From: Rickettsiella endosymbiont of Miltochrista miniata
Lineage (GTDB): Bacteria; Pseudomonadota; Gammaproteobacteria; Diplorickettsiales; Diplorickettsiaceae
DNA: 64,000 nucleotides
Reading direction: 5' to 3'
NCBI RefSeq assembly: GCF_964031245.1
Contig: NZ_OZ035017.1
Location: 1,581,402 to 1,645,401 of the forward strand
Below the pieces are notes generated by a model. The model did not search any database, was not told the origin of the DNA, and was given only the letters and a program-made list of their open reading frames with translations. Every line of letters starts with the position of its first letter. Positions within the stretch are counted from its first letter, which is position 1. Of this stretch, positions 55,499 through 63,650 are shown piece after piece. A program made the position numbers and the translations under genes.

Positions 55499-57492
55499 TG
55501 ACGCTTCCGGATCTCAAACCCTTTTTTGATTGGCTACAAATTCATCCTCATTTAGCAGGCTTAATTACCTATTTTGTTTCCTTTCTTGAATGTCTCGTCA
55601 TGATAGGTTTTTTAGTACCCGGTACTGTTTTCATGACAGCTATCGGCACCTTAATTGGAATAGGGGTTTTACCATTTACACCTATAGTTTTATGGGCCAT
55701 CGCAGGAGCTATCACAGGTGATGTACTTAGTTTTTGGGTAGGTAGACATTACCATCATCATACTAAGGATTTCTGGTTATTCCGCCGCTATCCCCAACTT
55801 TTAAAAAAAGGAGAAGCTTTTTTTGACAAACATGGCGGAAAAAGTATTTTCTTTGGCCGTTTTATTGGGCCTATTCGGGCTATTTTACCTTTTATCGCAG
55901 GTATGGTGCGAATGCCATGGCGCCAATTTTTAATAGCAGACATCATTTCTGCTATTGCGTGGGCACCCGCCTATATGTTACCGGGAATACTTTTAGGCCA
56001 AGCTTCGCAGCAATTACCTCCCGAAGTCGCAAGTAAATTAATCATCTTTGTCGTCTTACTTTTGTTGTTTATTTGGCTAGTTTATGCTTTCATAAAATCT
56101 TGTTATGCATGGTTTAGTCGTTTATTAGATAAACAGGTCGCTTATCTTTGGCGTTTCACTCGTAACCATCCAAAGCTCAAAACCATCACCTCTCTTTTGA
56201 CAGATTATCGACATCCTCAATCACACGCTCAATTAGCACTCGCTTTAATTTGCATTTTTTGTTCACTTGGATTTCTAGCAATAGTCTTTAGTGTTACTCA
56301 TCATGGCGTTGCTACTTATTTAAACGAGCCCGTTTATCATTTAATGCGTAGTTTACGTCAGCAAACTCTAGACAAGTTTTTAGTTGTCATGACTGAGCTG
56401 AGCCCGAGAATACTCGCTGTTTTTTGGATGCTTATGTTAGGATTTTTTTTAATAAAAAGAAATTTTTGGCTGAGTCTACATTGGGGATTAGCAGGATTAT
56501 TAAGTTATGGTTTAGCAGATGTATTTAAGCATATTCTGCACGTTGCGCGCCCCATAGGCTTAGTGCTAACACCCCTCGGCCCCTCGTTTCCTAGTGGACA
56601 TACCGTAAGCGCTATTTCTGTTCTAGGATTTTTTGCCGTGTTAATTGCTATAGAAACACCTAAACCACAACGAATGCTGGTTTATGGATTAACTAGTTTA
56701 GTTATTCTTTTAATCGTGTTTTCGCGTATTTACTTAACTGCACATTGGTTTAGTGATGTTTTTGGAGGTGCTTTACTGGGAATTAGTATTCTCACTGGCC
56801 TGACACTTTCTTATCGTAGAAAAATAGATCATACAACTATTTCATCTGGGCAAATTGCTATATTGGGTATTCTAATTTTATTGCTTTGTTGGGGAGCTAA
56901 TCTAGCTCATGGCTATAAAAAATTACTCTCAAACTCCCAACTTCTTTTTTCTGAACAAACTATCAATTTTAATACCTGGTGGAACAATGCTAAATTCCAA
57001 ATACCAATTTACCGAGTAGGGCATTTTGGCCAGAAAATTGAAGTATTAAATATTCAATGGGCAGGAAAACTCTCGGATATACAAAATCATTTAGAAAAAC
57101 AAGCCTGGCACACGCTCCCTAAAGCAAAAATTTTCACCACGCTTTATAAATTAAGTTTACATGCCAACGATCCAAACCTTCCTTTGTTTATTTCTTCTAA
57201 TGCCGGTCAAGCGCCCGCATTAACCATGACAAAATATTTTCCAACTACGCATAATTTATTAGTTTTAAATCTTTGGAATTCACATAGAGAATTAAGTAAT
57301 GGTATCCCCGTATGGCTGGGTTTAGTTCATTATCATAAAACCTGGCACTTACAGTTTCAGCCTTTAAAAAAACAAAGTATCATGCAACATTTTATACCTG
57401 CTGATCAGTTATTGTTACAGGATCTCAAATCCTATACCATAAAAAATGTAAATTATCCTGATACTCAAGCTAATGTACTTTTTATTAAATAA
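55498..57492 (+). CDS. DedA-PAP2 fusion membrane protein (LssY-like)
   Basis: 664 aa in three parts. Residues 1-200 are a DedA/SNARE-associated domain (FLVPGTVFMTAIGTLIGIG, FFGRFIGPIRAILPFIAGMV). Residues about 245-445 form a PAP2 acid phosphatase in the membrane: KHILHVARPIG, PSFPSGHTVSA, SRIYLTAHWFSDVFGG, the three PAP2 motifs. Residues 480-664 are a soluble LssY C-terminal-like domain. Legionella LssY has this layout. Likely a lipid phosphate phosphatase, for example for undecaprenyl or sphingoid phosphates; the substrate is unknown. Its ATG overlaps the lipA stop by 1 base. Confidence 0.9.
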   Translation: MTLPDLKPFFDWLQIHPHLAGLITYFVSFLECLVMIGFLVPGTVFMTAIGTLIGIGVLPFTPIVLWAIAGAITGDVLSFWVGRHYHHHTKDFWLFRRYPQLLKKGEAFFDKHGGKSIFFGRFIGPIRAILPFIAGMVRMPWRQFLIADIISAIAWAPAYMLPGILLGQASQQLPPEVASKLIIFVVLLLLFIWLVYAFIKSCYAWFSRLLDKQVAYLWRFTRNHPKLKTITSLLTDYRHPQSHAQLALALICIFCSLGFLAIVFSVTHHGVATYLNEPVYHLMRSLRQQTLDKFLVVMTELSPRILAVFWMLMLGFFLIKRNFWLSLHWGLAGLLSYGLADVFKHILHVARPIGLVLTPLGPSFPSGHTVSAISVLGFFAVLIAIETPKPQRMLVYGLTSLVILLIVFSRIYLTAHWFSDVFGGALLGISILTGLTLSYRRKIDHTTISSGQIAILGILILLLCWGANLAHGYKKLLSNSQLLFSEQTINFNTWWNNAKFQIPIYRVGHFGQKIEVLNIQWAGKLSDIQNHLEKQAWHTLPKAKIFTTLYKLSLHANDPNLPLFISSNAGQAPALTMTKYFPTTHNLLVLNLWNSHRELSNGIPVWLGLVHYHKTWHLQFQPLKKQSIMQHFIPADQLLLQDLKSYTIKNVNYPDTQANVLFIK

Positions 57493-57493
57493 T

Positions 57494-58369
57494 TTAGATT
57501 AATGAAAGAATTTTATAGGCAAGTTTTGCTACTAGAAAATCACAGCTATGAAAGTGGGGAATAGGAGCAAGTTCATTAATATCAGCCCCTACGATAGTCC
57601 CAATTTGACTCGCTGCAGTAATAATTTCTATAGCATCTTCCCAGAATAAACCACCTGGTTCGGGTGTTCCTGTTGAGGGCATGACACTTGAATCAAACCC
57701 ATCTACATCGAATGTCAAATAGATGGGGCGATCTTTTAGATGAGATACTATTTGCTTAATATTCCAATTTTTTTTATCTTTCCCCCAATAAATGTGAATT
57801 CTGTGACGATTTTCTTCAATGAAGGGGACTTCTTCAATTGAAACATTACGAATTCCTACCGAAACCACATTAAGTCTGTCATGATCCAAACAACGTCTGA
57901 TAGCCGAAGCATGTGAGTAATGTTGCCCCTGATATCCATTACGTAAATCAGCATGCGCGTCAAAATGCAACAAAATTATATTGTCGTATTTTTTCAGAAA
58001 AGGACGAATAGCACCTATAGTAATAGAATGTTCACCGCCAAAAACAAAAGGAAATTTTTTATCATCTAACACTCGTGCAACTATATTTTCTAGTTGTTGT
58101 AATGCATCAGGGATTTCCAATTCAATCCTTGGCTCATCCAATGTAGCTATACCAATCTTACGGAAAGGCTCGCACCACAAATCCTCATCAAATAATTCAA
58201 CTTCATGCGAAGCACGAATAATAGCCGCAGGCCCTTTAGCTGTACCTCCACCATAAGTGACCGAATTTTCAAGACCAAAGGGAATAATCACCGCTTTGGC
58301 ATCTTCGTAGGCAACAGCATCTTTAGGATCTAATCCTAGAAAACCTTTTTTCGGGGCCATACATTGCAT
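57494..58369 (-). CDS. Agmatinase / arginase-family ureohydrolase
   Basis: 291 aa Mn-dependent ureohydrolase. Metal ligands in FGGEHSITIGAIR (His), HFDAHADLRNGY (two Asp, one His) and LTFDVDGFDSSVMP (two Asp). Agmatinases give putrescine and urea from agmatine; the family position suggests this, but guanidinobutyrase or another substrate is possible. The ATG at 58369 is chosen since AAGG lies 7 bases upstream; the frame is open to 58453 inside the preceding gene. Last gene of the polyamine operon. Confidence 0.85.
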   Translation of the reverse strand: MQCMAPKKGFLGLDPKDAVAYEDAKAVIIPFGLENSVTYGGGTAKGPAAIIRASHEVELFDEDLWCEPFRKIGIATLDEPRIELEIPDALQQLENIVARVLDDKKFPFVFGGEHSITIGAIRPFLKKYDNIILLHFDAHADLRNGYQGQHYSHASAIRRCLDHDRLNVVSVGIRNVSIEEVPFIEENRHRIHIYWGKDKKNWNIKQIVSHLKDRPIYLTFDVDGFDSSVMPSTGTPEPGGLFWEDAIEIITAASQIGTIVGADINELAPIPHFHSCDFLVAKLAYKILSLI

Positions 58370-58385
58370 GTCAAAACCTTTTTTA

Positions 58386-59429
58386 TTAATCGAATAATTC
58401 GGCATAACGTCGACGATTGCGAACTTTCCAATAACCACGATGGTAAGCATCACTCGCTAAAAGTGGTAATACCGAACCTGCTTCAGCATAAACCATTTGT
58501 TCATAAGCTCTATCTACTTTCCCCCACGAACACGCTTCTTTTAACGTTGAGCTAGAACAAGCACCATCTCGCACATCTGCAACCGTGATTTGAATTGCAT
58601 ACTTATGCATATCTACAGATTTTCCAAGGATCTCTGCACATACCACAGTATCCTGGACGAAATTTTTCGGCACACCTCCGCCGATCATCAATAAACCAGT
58701 GGTATCAGCTTTGATTTTAATGTCAGTAAGCTCTCTAAAATCACGAATGGAATCAATCGTTATATGTTGATTTGGATTTTTTACCTGATGAAATACCAAA
58801 CCAAATCCTGCAGAAGAATCAGTAAAAGCAGGACAGAAAATTGGAACGCCATGCTCATAAGCGAGTTGCACTAAAGAATCTTGTTTCTTTGCATGACCGT
58901 TCGCTAAATAAGCCCCCATTGCATGAATGAACTCTCGGGAGCTATAGGCTTTTGGCTTAAGATTATTAGCTATTTCTAAAATAACATGATCACAACGTTG
59001 AAGTTGCTCTTCATCAATGTAAGTGTCATAGATGCGATCGATCTGTAAATCACGCAATTTTCCATCGTCAAATGAAGAACTTCCTTGATAATGTCGAAAT
59101 CCTAAAGCTTCAAAAAAATCCATATCAACTATGCTTGCTCCAGTAGCTACTATGGCATCTACCATATTGTATTTTATTAAATCCGCATATAGCTTCATGC
59201 AGCCACCGGCTGAGGTCGAACCTGCCATTGATAAAATTATGCTACAACGTTCATCCTGAAGCATAGCGTTAAAAATTTGCGTAGCACGTGCCAAATCTCG
59301 AGAAGTAAAGGACATAGCTGCCATTGAGTCAATAATAGGGCGCGCATCAAAAAGCGTAATATCAATATGCTCAACAAATTTATTCAATAACTTTTCTTTT
59401 AGTGAATTTTTACAAACTTGTGTTTCCAT
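58386..59429 (-). CDS. Deoxyhypusine-synthase-like enzyme (probable homospermidine synthase)
   Basis: 347 aa NAD-dependent DHS fold. STSAGGCMKLYADLIKYNMV, DSSAGFGLVFHQV, MIGGGVPKNF, and Lys304 in ACSWGKVDRA, at the place of the covalent imine-forming Lys of eukaryotic DHS. Bacteria do not make hypusine, and bacterial relatives of this type are known or thought to make homospermidine from putrescine/spermidine. It sits between an ornithine decarboxylase and an agmatinase, both of which give putrescine, which supports that role. Confidence 0.85.
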   Translation of the reverse strand: METQVCKNSLKEKLLNKFVEHIDITLFDARPIIDSMAAMSFTSRDLARATQIFNAMLQDERCSIILSMAGSTSAGGCMKLYADLIKYNMVDAIVATGASIVDMDFFEALGFRHYQGSSSFDDGKLRDLQIDRIYDTYIDEEQLQRCDHVILEIANNLKPKAYSSREFIHAMGAYLANGHAKKQDSLVQLAYEHGVPIFCPAFTDSSAGFGLVFHQVKNPNQHITIDSIRDFRELTDIKIKADTTGLLMIGGGVPKNFVQDTVVCAEILGKSVDMHKYAIQITVADVRDGACSSSTLKEACSWGKVDRAYEQMVYAEAGSVLPLLASDAYHRGYWKVRNRRRYAELFD

Positions 59430-59450
59430 TAGTTTTCCTTAAAAATAAAA

Positions 59451-60641
59451 TTATTCTTTAGCTACTAATTCTCGAGATTTCCGCATATTAATTGCAGAAA
59501 ACATACTCATTATGGGTTTATCTGAAACCACAATAACTCCTTCTTCTTGTTTAAAACCATTAAATCCTGTTGAAAGCGTTCTACCATAAGCACCCACTTG
59601 ACCAATCTCAATATAATTACCCTCTTTTACATCGCTAGGCAAATAAAAAGGGCCCTCCATGTAATCTAAAGAATCACAGGTAGGACCATAAAAACTAAAT
59701 GGAATAAGATCTTTATTTCTACTATAAGATGTTTGTATTAAACGCACCGGGAAAATAAAATGCGGAATACCCGCATCAAAAAGACACCCATAGGTTCCAT
59801 CATTAATATACAGCTGGTTTTTTTTTCTTGATTCTACGCGCACAATAACAGATGTGCTTTCTGCCACTAAGCATCGACCAGGCTCACAAAGTAATTCTAT
59901 ATGGGGAAATTTTTTGGCAACTTCCTCAAACTCTTCGTGGATAACATTGAAATAAATATCCAGCGCTGGGGGCGTCATGCCGGGGTAAATAGATGGAAAT
60001 CCTCCTCCGACATCAAAATATTCAATCTCAATTTTTGATTGGCTAATCAATTTGTTAGCCAAACGAATAGCAATTCGATAGGCATCTGGATGCATACATT
60101 GTGAACCAACATGAAAAGTAATTCCTAGTCTATAAGCCACTTTTCTTATTTTTTTTAAAAGCTCAGGGGCCTCATCCAAATTGATCCCAAATTTGGCTGA
60201 TAAATTAAATTCCGCAAACGTATTAGGAATTGCTAATCGTAAATGCAAACACAAATCTTTGGCATTCTCAGTAAGGCGGATAATTTTCTTAAGCTCATCA
60301 AAACTATCTAAAGCAAAATGCCTTATCCCATAATTAAAGTAAGCTTCCTGAATCGCAAAAGTAGACTTTACAGGATGCATAAAATAGAGCTCAGCATCAG
60401 GTATAAGTGATTTAATCATACGAATTTCTTCGTATGAAGCAACATCAAAAGCATTAATACCTTGATGCCGCAAGAGATTTATGACTTGTTTTTCAGGATT
60501 AGTTTTGACTGCGTATAGAATGCGTCCTTGAAATCGAGTGCGAAAGTAATTAATCGCACACTCCATAACATTTGGTCTAAAAACAAAAACTGGCTGTGAA
60601 GGACTGCTATCCACAACAGACGCAATGGTGCGGACTTTCAT
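59451..60641 (-). CDS. PLP-dependent ornithine decarboxylase, fold type III
   Basis: 396 aa alanine-racemase-fold decarboxylase like eukaryotic ODC. PLP Lys46 in ILYAVKTNPEKQV, phosphate loop GGGFP, EPGRCLV, and the C-terminal FYGPTCDSLDYM, where the Cys-Asp pair of the dimer-shared active site is intact; the Asp marks ornithine/lysine substrates. ATG 60641 is preferred because GAGG is 9 bases upstream (the ATG at 60647 is only 3 away). First gene of the polyamine operon; a hairpin sits in its leader. Confidence 0.88.
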   Translation of the reverse strand: MKVRTIASVVDSSPSQPVFVFRPNVMECAINYFRTRFQGRILYAVKTNPEKQVINLLRHQGINAFDVASYEEIRMIKSLIPDAELYFMHPVKSTFAIQEAYFNYGIRHFALDSFDELKKIIRLTENAKDLCLHLRLAIPNTFAEFNLSAKFGINLDEAPELLKKIRKVAYRLGITFHVGSQCMHPDAYRIAIRLANKLISQSKIEIEYFDVGGGFPSIYPGMTPPALDIYFNVIHEEFEEVAKKFPHIELLCEPGRCLVAESTSVIVRVESRKKNQLYINDGTYGCLFDAGIPHFIFPVRLIQTSYSRNKDLIPFSFYGPTCDSLDYMEGPFYLPSDVKEGNYIEIGQVGAYGRTLSTGFNGFKQEEGVIVVSDKPIMSMFSAINMRKSRELVAKE

Positions 60642-60647
60642 ATTCAT

Positions 60648-60988
60648 ATGCCTCTTTTCAAAATATATTTTTAAAAGCTAATACGAGCTTTTAAAATCTT
60701 CAAAGAGGTATTATTTTTAGTATTGCCAGCCAGGCATAAAGAAATGAATGCATCAGCATTTATAGTCACAAGGTAAAATTTCATATTGAAAAACCAACCT
60801 TTTATAAGGTTATTTTAACGATACCATGGTATGAACGGCCTGATATCGATACCTTTTGCAACTTGGATAGGGTTATTTTTCGATTTTAAAATCATTATAT
60901 ATGTTTTTGTCCTTTCCTTTACTATAAACAATCTCGGTGTTCCATAGATTAAGTTAAAAACTTTTTAAAATCGTCTAGCATACACAAA
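60648..60988. other. Intergenic region upstream of the polyamine operon
   Basis: 341 bases without a gene, between apaH and the decarboxylase. It contains the leader hairpin at 60669-60696 and AT-rich sequence presumably holding the operon promoter; no confident -35/-10 pair could be chosen. Confidence 0.55.
60669..60696 (-). promoter_or_regulatory. Leader hairpin before the decarboxylase gene
   Basis: TTTTAAAAGCT and AGCTTTTAAAA are perfect 11-bp arms around a 6-base loop, ending 15 bases before the ribosome binding site. It could be a 5'-UTR control element or a transcription attenuator; the sequence alone does not show which. Confidence 0.4.
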
Positions 60989-61801
60989 TTAAAGTTGATC
61001 CAAGCAATTGATACTAATCCGCGTCTTATCTTCAAGGCGCATTGCAGTTAGACATCTCCCCCACACGCAACCAGTATCTAAAGCATATACATTCAGTTCA
61101 TTGGTTTGACCCTGTAGCGCTGCCCAGTGACCAAACAAAATATTTAAATCTTTACTGCGTCGATTGGGTAACTTAAACCAAGGAAAATAATTGTCCGATA
61201 TAGCATTAATTCCCTTAGCTGTTAACTCCAAATTTCCTTTGATATCACAAAACCTTAAACGGGTCAAACAATTTGTAATGCATCGTAATCGCTCCCAACC
61301 CATAAGACTATCACTCCATCGAGAAGGTTCGTTTCCATACATATTTTTTAAAAACTCTACGAAATGTTTACCTCTCAATAAAGTTTCCACTTCTTCTGCA
61401 CATGCAATCGCTTTATTTAAATCCCACTGGGGTGGAAAACCAGCGTGCACTAAGGTATAGCCTAAATTTGCATCATGATGTAACAAAGATCGATTCCGTA
61501 ACCAAGTACATAGTTCTTCTTTGTCTGGCGCATTTAAAATAGCGCGTAAATTACTTTTTGGATCTAAACTCGCATTAGTATAAACAACAGATAAAAGATG
61601 TAAATCATGATTACCTAATACTACTTGAACGTTATTTAATTTTTTTATAAAACGAAGAACTTCTAAGGACTTAGGTCCTCTATTCACCAGATCACCCGTA
61701 AACCACAAAGCGTCGTGAAGGGAGTCAAAGTTAATTTTGTCTAACAATCGGAGCAGCGACTCAAAACAACCTTGAATATCCCCAATCGCATAGGTTGCCA
61801 T
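60989..61801 (-). CDS. apaH: Symmetrical diadenosine tetraphosphatase
   Basis: 270 aa calcineurin-like phosphoesterase. GDIQGCFESLLRLLD, WFTGDLVNRGPKSLE and VLGNHDLHLLS supply the dimetal ligands; GHWAALQG and the YALDTGCVWG motif are typical of ApaH. Hydrolyses Ap4A to two ADP. Adjacent to the TraI_2 gene (7 bases), so probably co-transcribed. Confidence 0.95.
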   Translation of the reverse strand: MATYAIGDIQGCFESLLRLLDKINFDSLHDALWFTGDLVNRGPKSLEVLRFIKKLNNVQVVLGNHDLHLLSVVYTNASLDPKSNLRAILNAPDKEELCTWLRNRSLLHHDANLGYTLVHAGFPPQWDLNKAIACAEEVETLLRGKHFVEFLKNMYGNEPSRWSDSLMGWERLRCITNCLTRLRFCDIKGNLELTAKGINAISDNYFPWFKLPNRRSKDLNILFGHWAALQGQTNELNVYALDTGCVWGRCLTAMRLEDKTRISINCLDQL

Positions 61802-61808
61802 ATTTAAA

Positions 61809-63074
61809 TTAACTACTTAAATTAGGTGAAGTAAAATTTTTAGTAGGATTTTTTACGGATGATTCTAAATTAATAATTTTCTGTAGTGAAATATTTGAAG
61901 TAATGAGTGAAATCAACCGAATATCTCCTTGTAAAACGCGTTGCGGTGAGCTTTTTTGATTTTCCTGAGTTGTAGCCATTCCACCCACTGCTCGATATCT
62001 TTTACTTAAATCCCCTAATCCAGACAAACCACCGAATGCTCTATAACGTTGATCTAATTCACTGATAGAAATTTGATACAGTTTAGCCACATCAATAAAT
62101 TGTTTTTCTATCATTTCTGGATGCTTATAATTTGGGTTTACATTAGCAAACTCTTGAAAAAGAGCGGTAGATATAAATATTTTCCCATCAGATATTCTTA
62201 TTTTAGCATCCTTTTCATTAATAAAAATTTTCCCATCGGCAAGTTCTTTACGTAACCATTGCAAAAATGCCTCTCCACTTGGATCTGTTTCGGCTATTTG
62301 TGCATTTATTCGAGAATTTTCAATAATATCAATTTCTGCGCGTGGAACCATAGACATAAAAGATGTCATAGGAATGCGATCTTCTTCACCAGACAATAAG
62401 TTTAACCAGGTTTCTAATACCCTTAAATCACTTGCTATCCAATCAAAACCTTTTGTTTCTAAATTAATATTTGTAACACTATCTAAAACCTGGCGTGCTA
62501 ATATATGCGTGGTTGATTTTTCTAAGTTATCAAAATTTTCTTTGATATAATCTATTTCGTAATAATACCCTTGACCTAACATGCTACCCTTACATAGCTC
62601 CCATATTTTCAGAGGATAAGCTTCCTTATGATATAGCATAATGGAATACTTAACGAAGAGTTTCCCAATGTCTAGAAATAATGCAGCAGTAAATGCCGCG
62701 TAAACCCACAATGCTTCCTTATCAGAAATATTACTGAAATTAATTTCCTCAGGAAAAAAATATTTCAAGCATAAGGTCAGTGTTCTTGTACTCCTCTCCA
62801 AACCTCTTTCTAAAAAATTAATTTCCTGATTAAAAAAACCATGCTGCGTTAAAGGAATATCCTGGACAAATTCAGCAAATTTCTTAATGACAGGTAAGTA
62901 ATAATTAAACCGATTAGATGGTTTAATAAGTGATTTTATAGTTTCAATTAAAGCTAAATTATTTTCTGAATTTAATAGCTCATCAGCTGATTTAATTACA
63001 TATAAATCAGTTTGCAGCTTTTTAGATTTATTTATTTTTTTAAAAGAAGCCCTTAGACCTCGGAACATTACCAT
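61809..63074 (-). CDS. TraI_2 (MobH-relaxase-like) domain protein
   Basis: 421 aa. The N-terminal half fits the TraI_2/DUF1528 pattern of MobH relaxases on integrative elements: YYLPVIKKFAEFVQDIPLTQ, FLERGLERSTRTL and FTAALFLDIGKLF. In true relaxases the HD-type motif has extra His residues (in the segment before HxxEP-like); here that place reads QEINFLERGL and the His is lacking, so nuclease activity is doubtful. The C-terminal half has WLRKELADGKIFINEKDA, as in other TraI_2 proteins, and a Ser/Asn-rich tail. No conjugation genes are nearby; it may be a domesticated remnant or effector-like protein. Confidence 0.65.
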   Translation of the reverse strand: MVMFRGLRASFKKINKSKKLQTDLYVIKSADELLNSENNLALIETIKSLIKPSNRFNYYLPVIKKFAEFVQDIPLTQHGFFNQEINFLERGLERSTRTLTLCLKYFFPEEINFSNISDKEALWVYAAFTAALFLDIGKLFVKYSIMLYHKEAYPLKIWELCKGSMLGQGYYYEIDYIKENFDNLEKSTTHILARQVLDSVTNINLETKGFDWIASDLRVLETWLNLLSGEEDRIPMTSFMSMVPRAEIDIIENSRINAQIAETDPSGEAFLQWLRKELADGKIFINEKDAKIRISDGKIFISTALFQEFANVNPNYKHPEMIEKQFIDVAKLYQISISELDQRYRAFGGLSGLGDLSKRYRAVGGMATTQENQKSSPQRVLQGDIRLISLITSNISLQKIINLESSVKNPTKNFTSPNLSS

Positions 63075-63315
63075 TTTTTAATACCTGCGAAATTTTTGGC
63101 ATTTGCTTGATTAAGGGAACTATATAGCTTTTATCTATTGATAAGTTAAAAATTATTAATTTAAATTATAGATTAACGATTAGCTCTCAGAAATGAATTT
63201 AAATATATTTTCCGTAAACTAAGCCTTAAATCCCATTTACCCATAAAAAAGATAAATTTCTATACAGTTTAGCATGGAACTGGCAAAATAATAGTGCAAT
63301 AATCTTGAGGTTTCT

Positions 63316-63504
63316 ATGTCATTACCATTAAAACGCAGCCAAACTAAACATTATTATGAAATTAGCCCCCACGATCTGCCTCTCTCTTGCCCTTTAAAAA
63401 ATAGTGCTCTATGGGATTCGCACCCTAGAGTTTATTTGCCTATTGCCAAAACAGGTCATGTCACTTGCCCTTATTGCGGAACCGAATATACTCTTCGCAC
63501 TTGA
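63316..63504 (+). CDS. CHCC zinc-finger protein, C-terminus supplied by a repeat
   Basis: 62 aa. LPLSCPLKNSALWDSHPRVY and GHVTCPYCGTEYTLRT hold the Cys-His-Cys-Cys ligands of the zf-CHCC family, whose members resemble the NDUFS6 zinc site. The codons for the last residues (YTLRT, then TGA) are the first bases of repeat family A copy 7. The family usually ends with a similar short YxL tail, so the domain is complete and the repeat simply provides the stop. It precedes waaF. Confidence 0.8.
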   Translation: MSLPLKRSQTKHYYEISPHDLPLSCPLKNSALWDSHPRVYLPIAKTGHVTCPYCGTEYTLRT

Positions 63505-63614
63505 ATTTTTGCCCTGGGTTGTCGCTCAACTCGCAATCCTCATGTATTTTGAAGCAATGAAGGTTGCTTCATTCTCGCGACACCTTGGAAAAAATCCAAT
63601 TACTGTGAGTATAC
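63487..63614 (+). repeat. Repeat family A, copy 7 (128 bp)
   Basis: Full copy (TATACTCTTCGCACTTG to TTACTGTGAGTATAC). Its left end is inside the CHCC zinc-finger gene, its right end 37 bases before the waaF start. It is one of the more diverged copies (GCCCTGGGTTGTCGC, GAAGCAATGAAGG). Confidence 0.92.
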
Positions 63615-63650
63615 TTTTTGAAAAATGAAACTTGCTAGCACCCTATTTGT

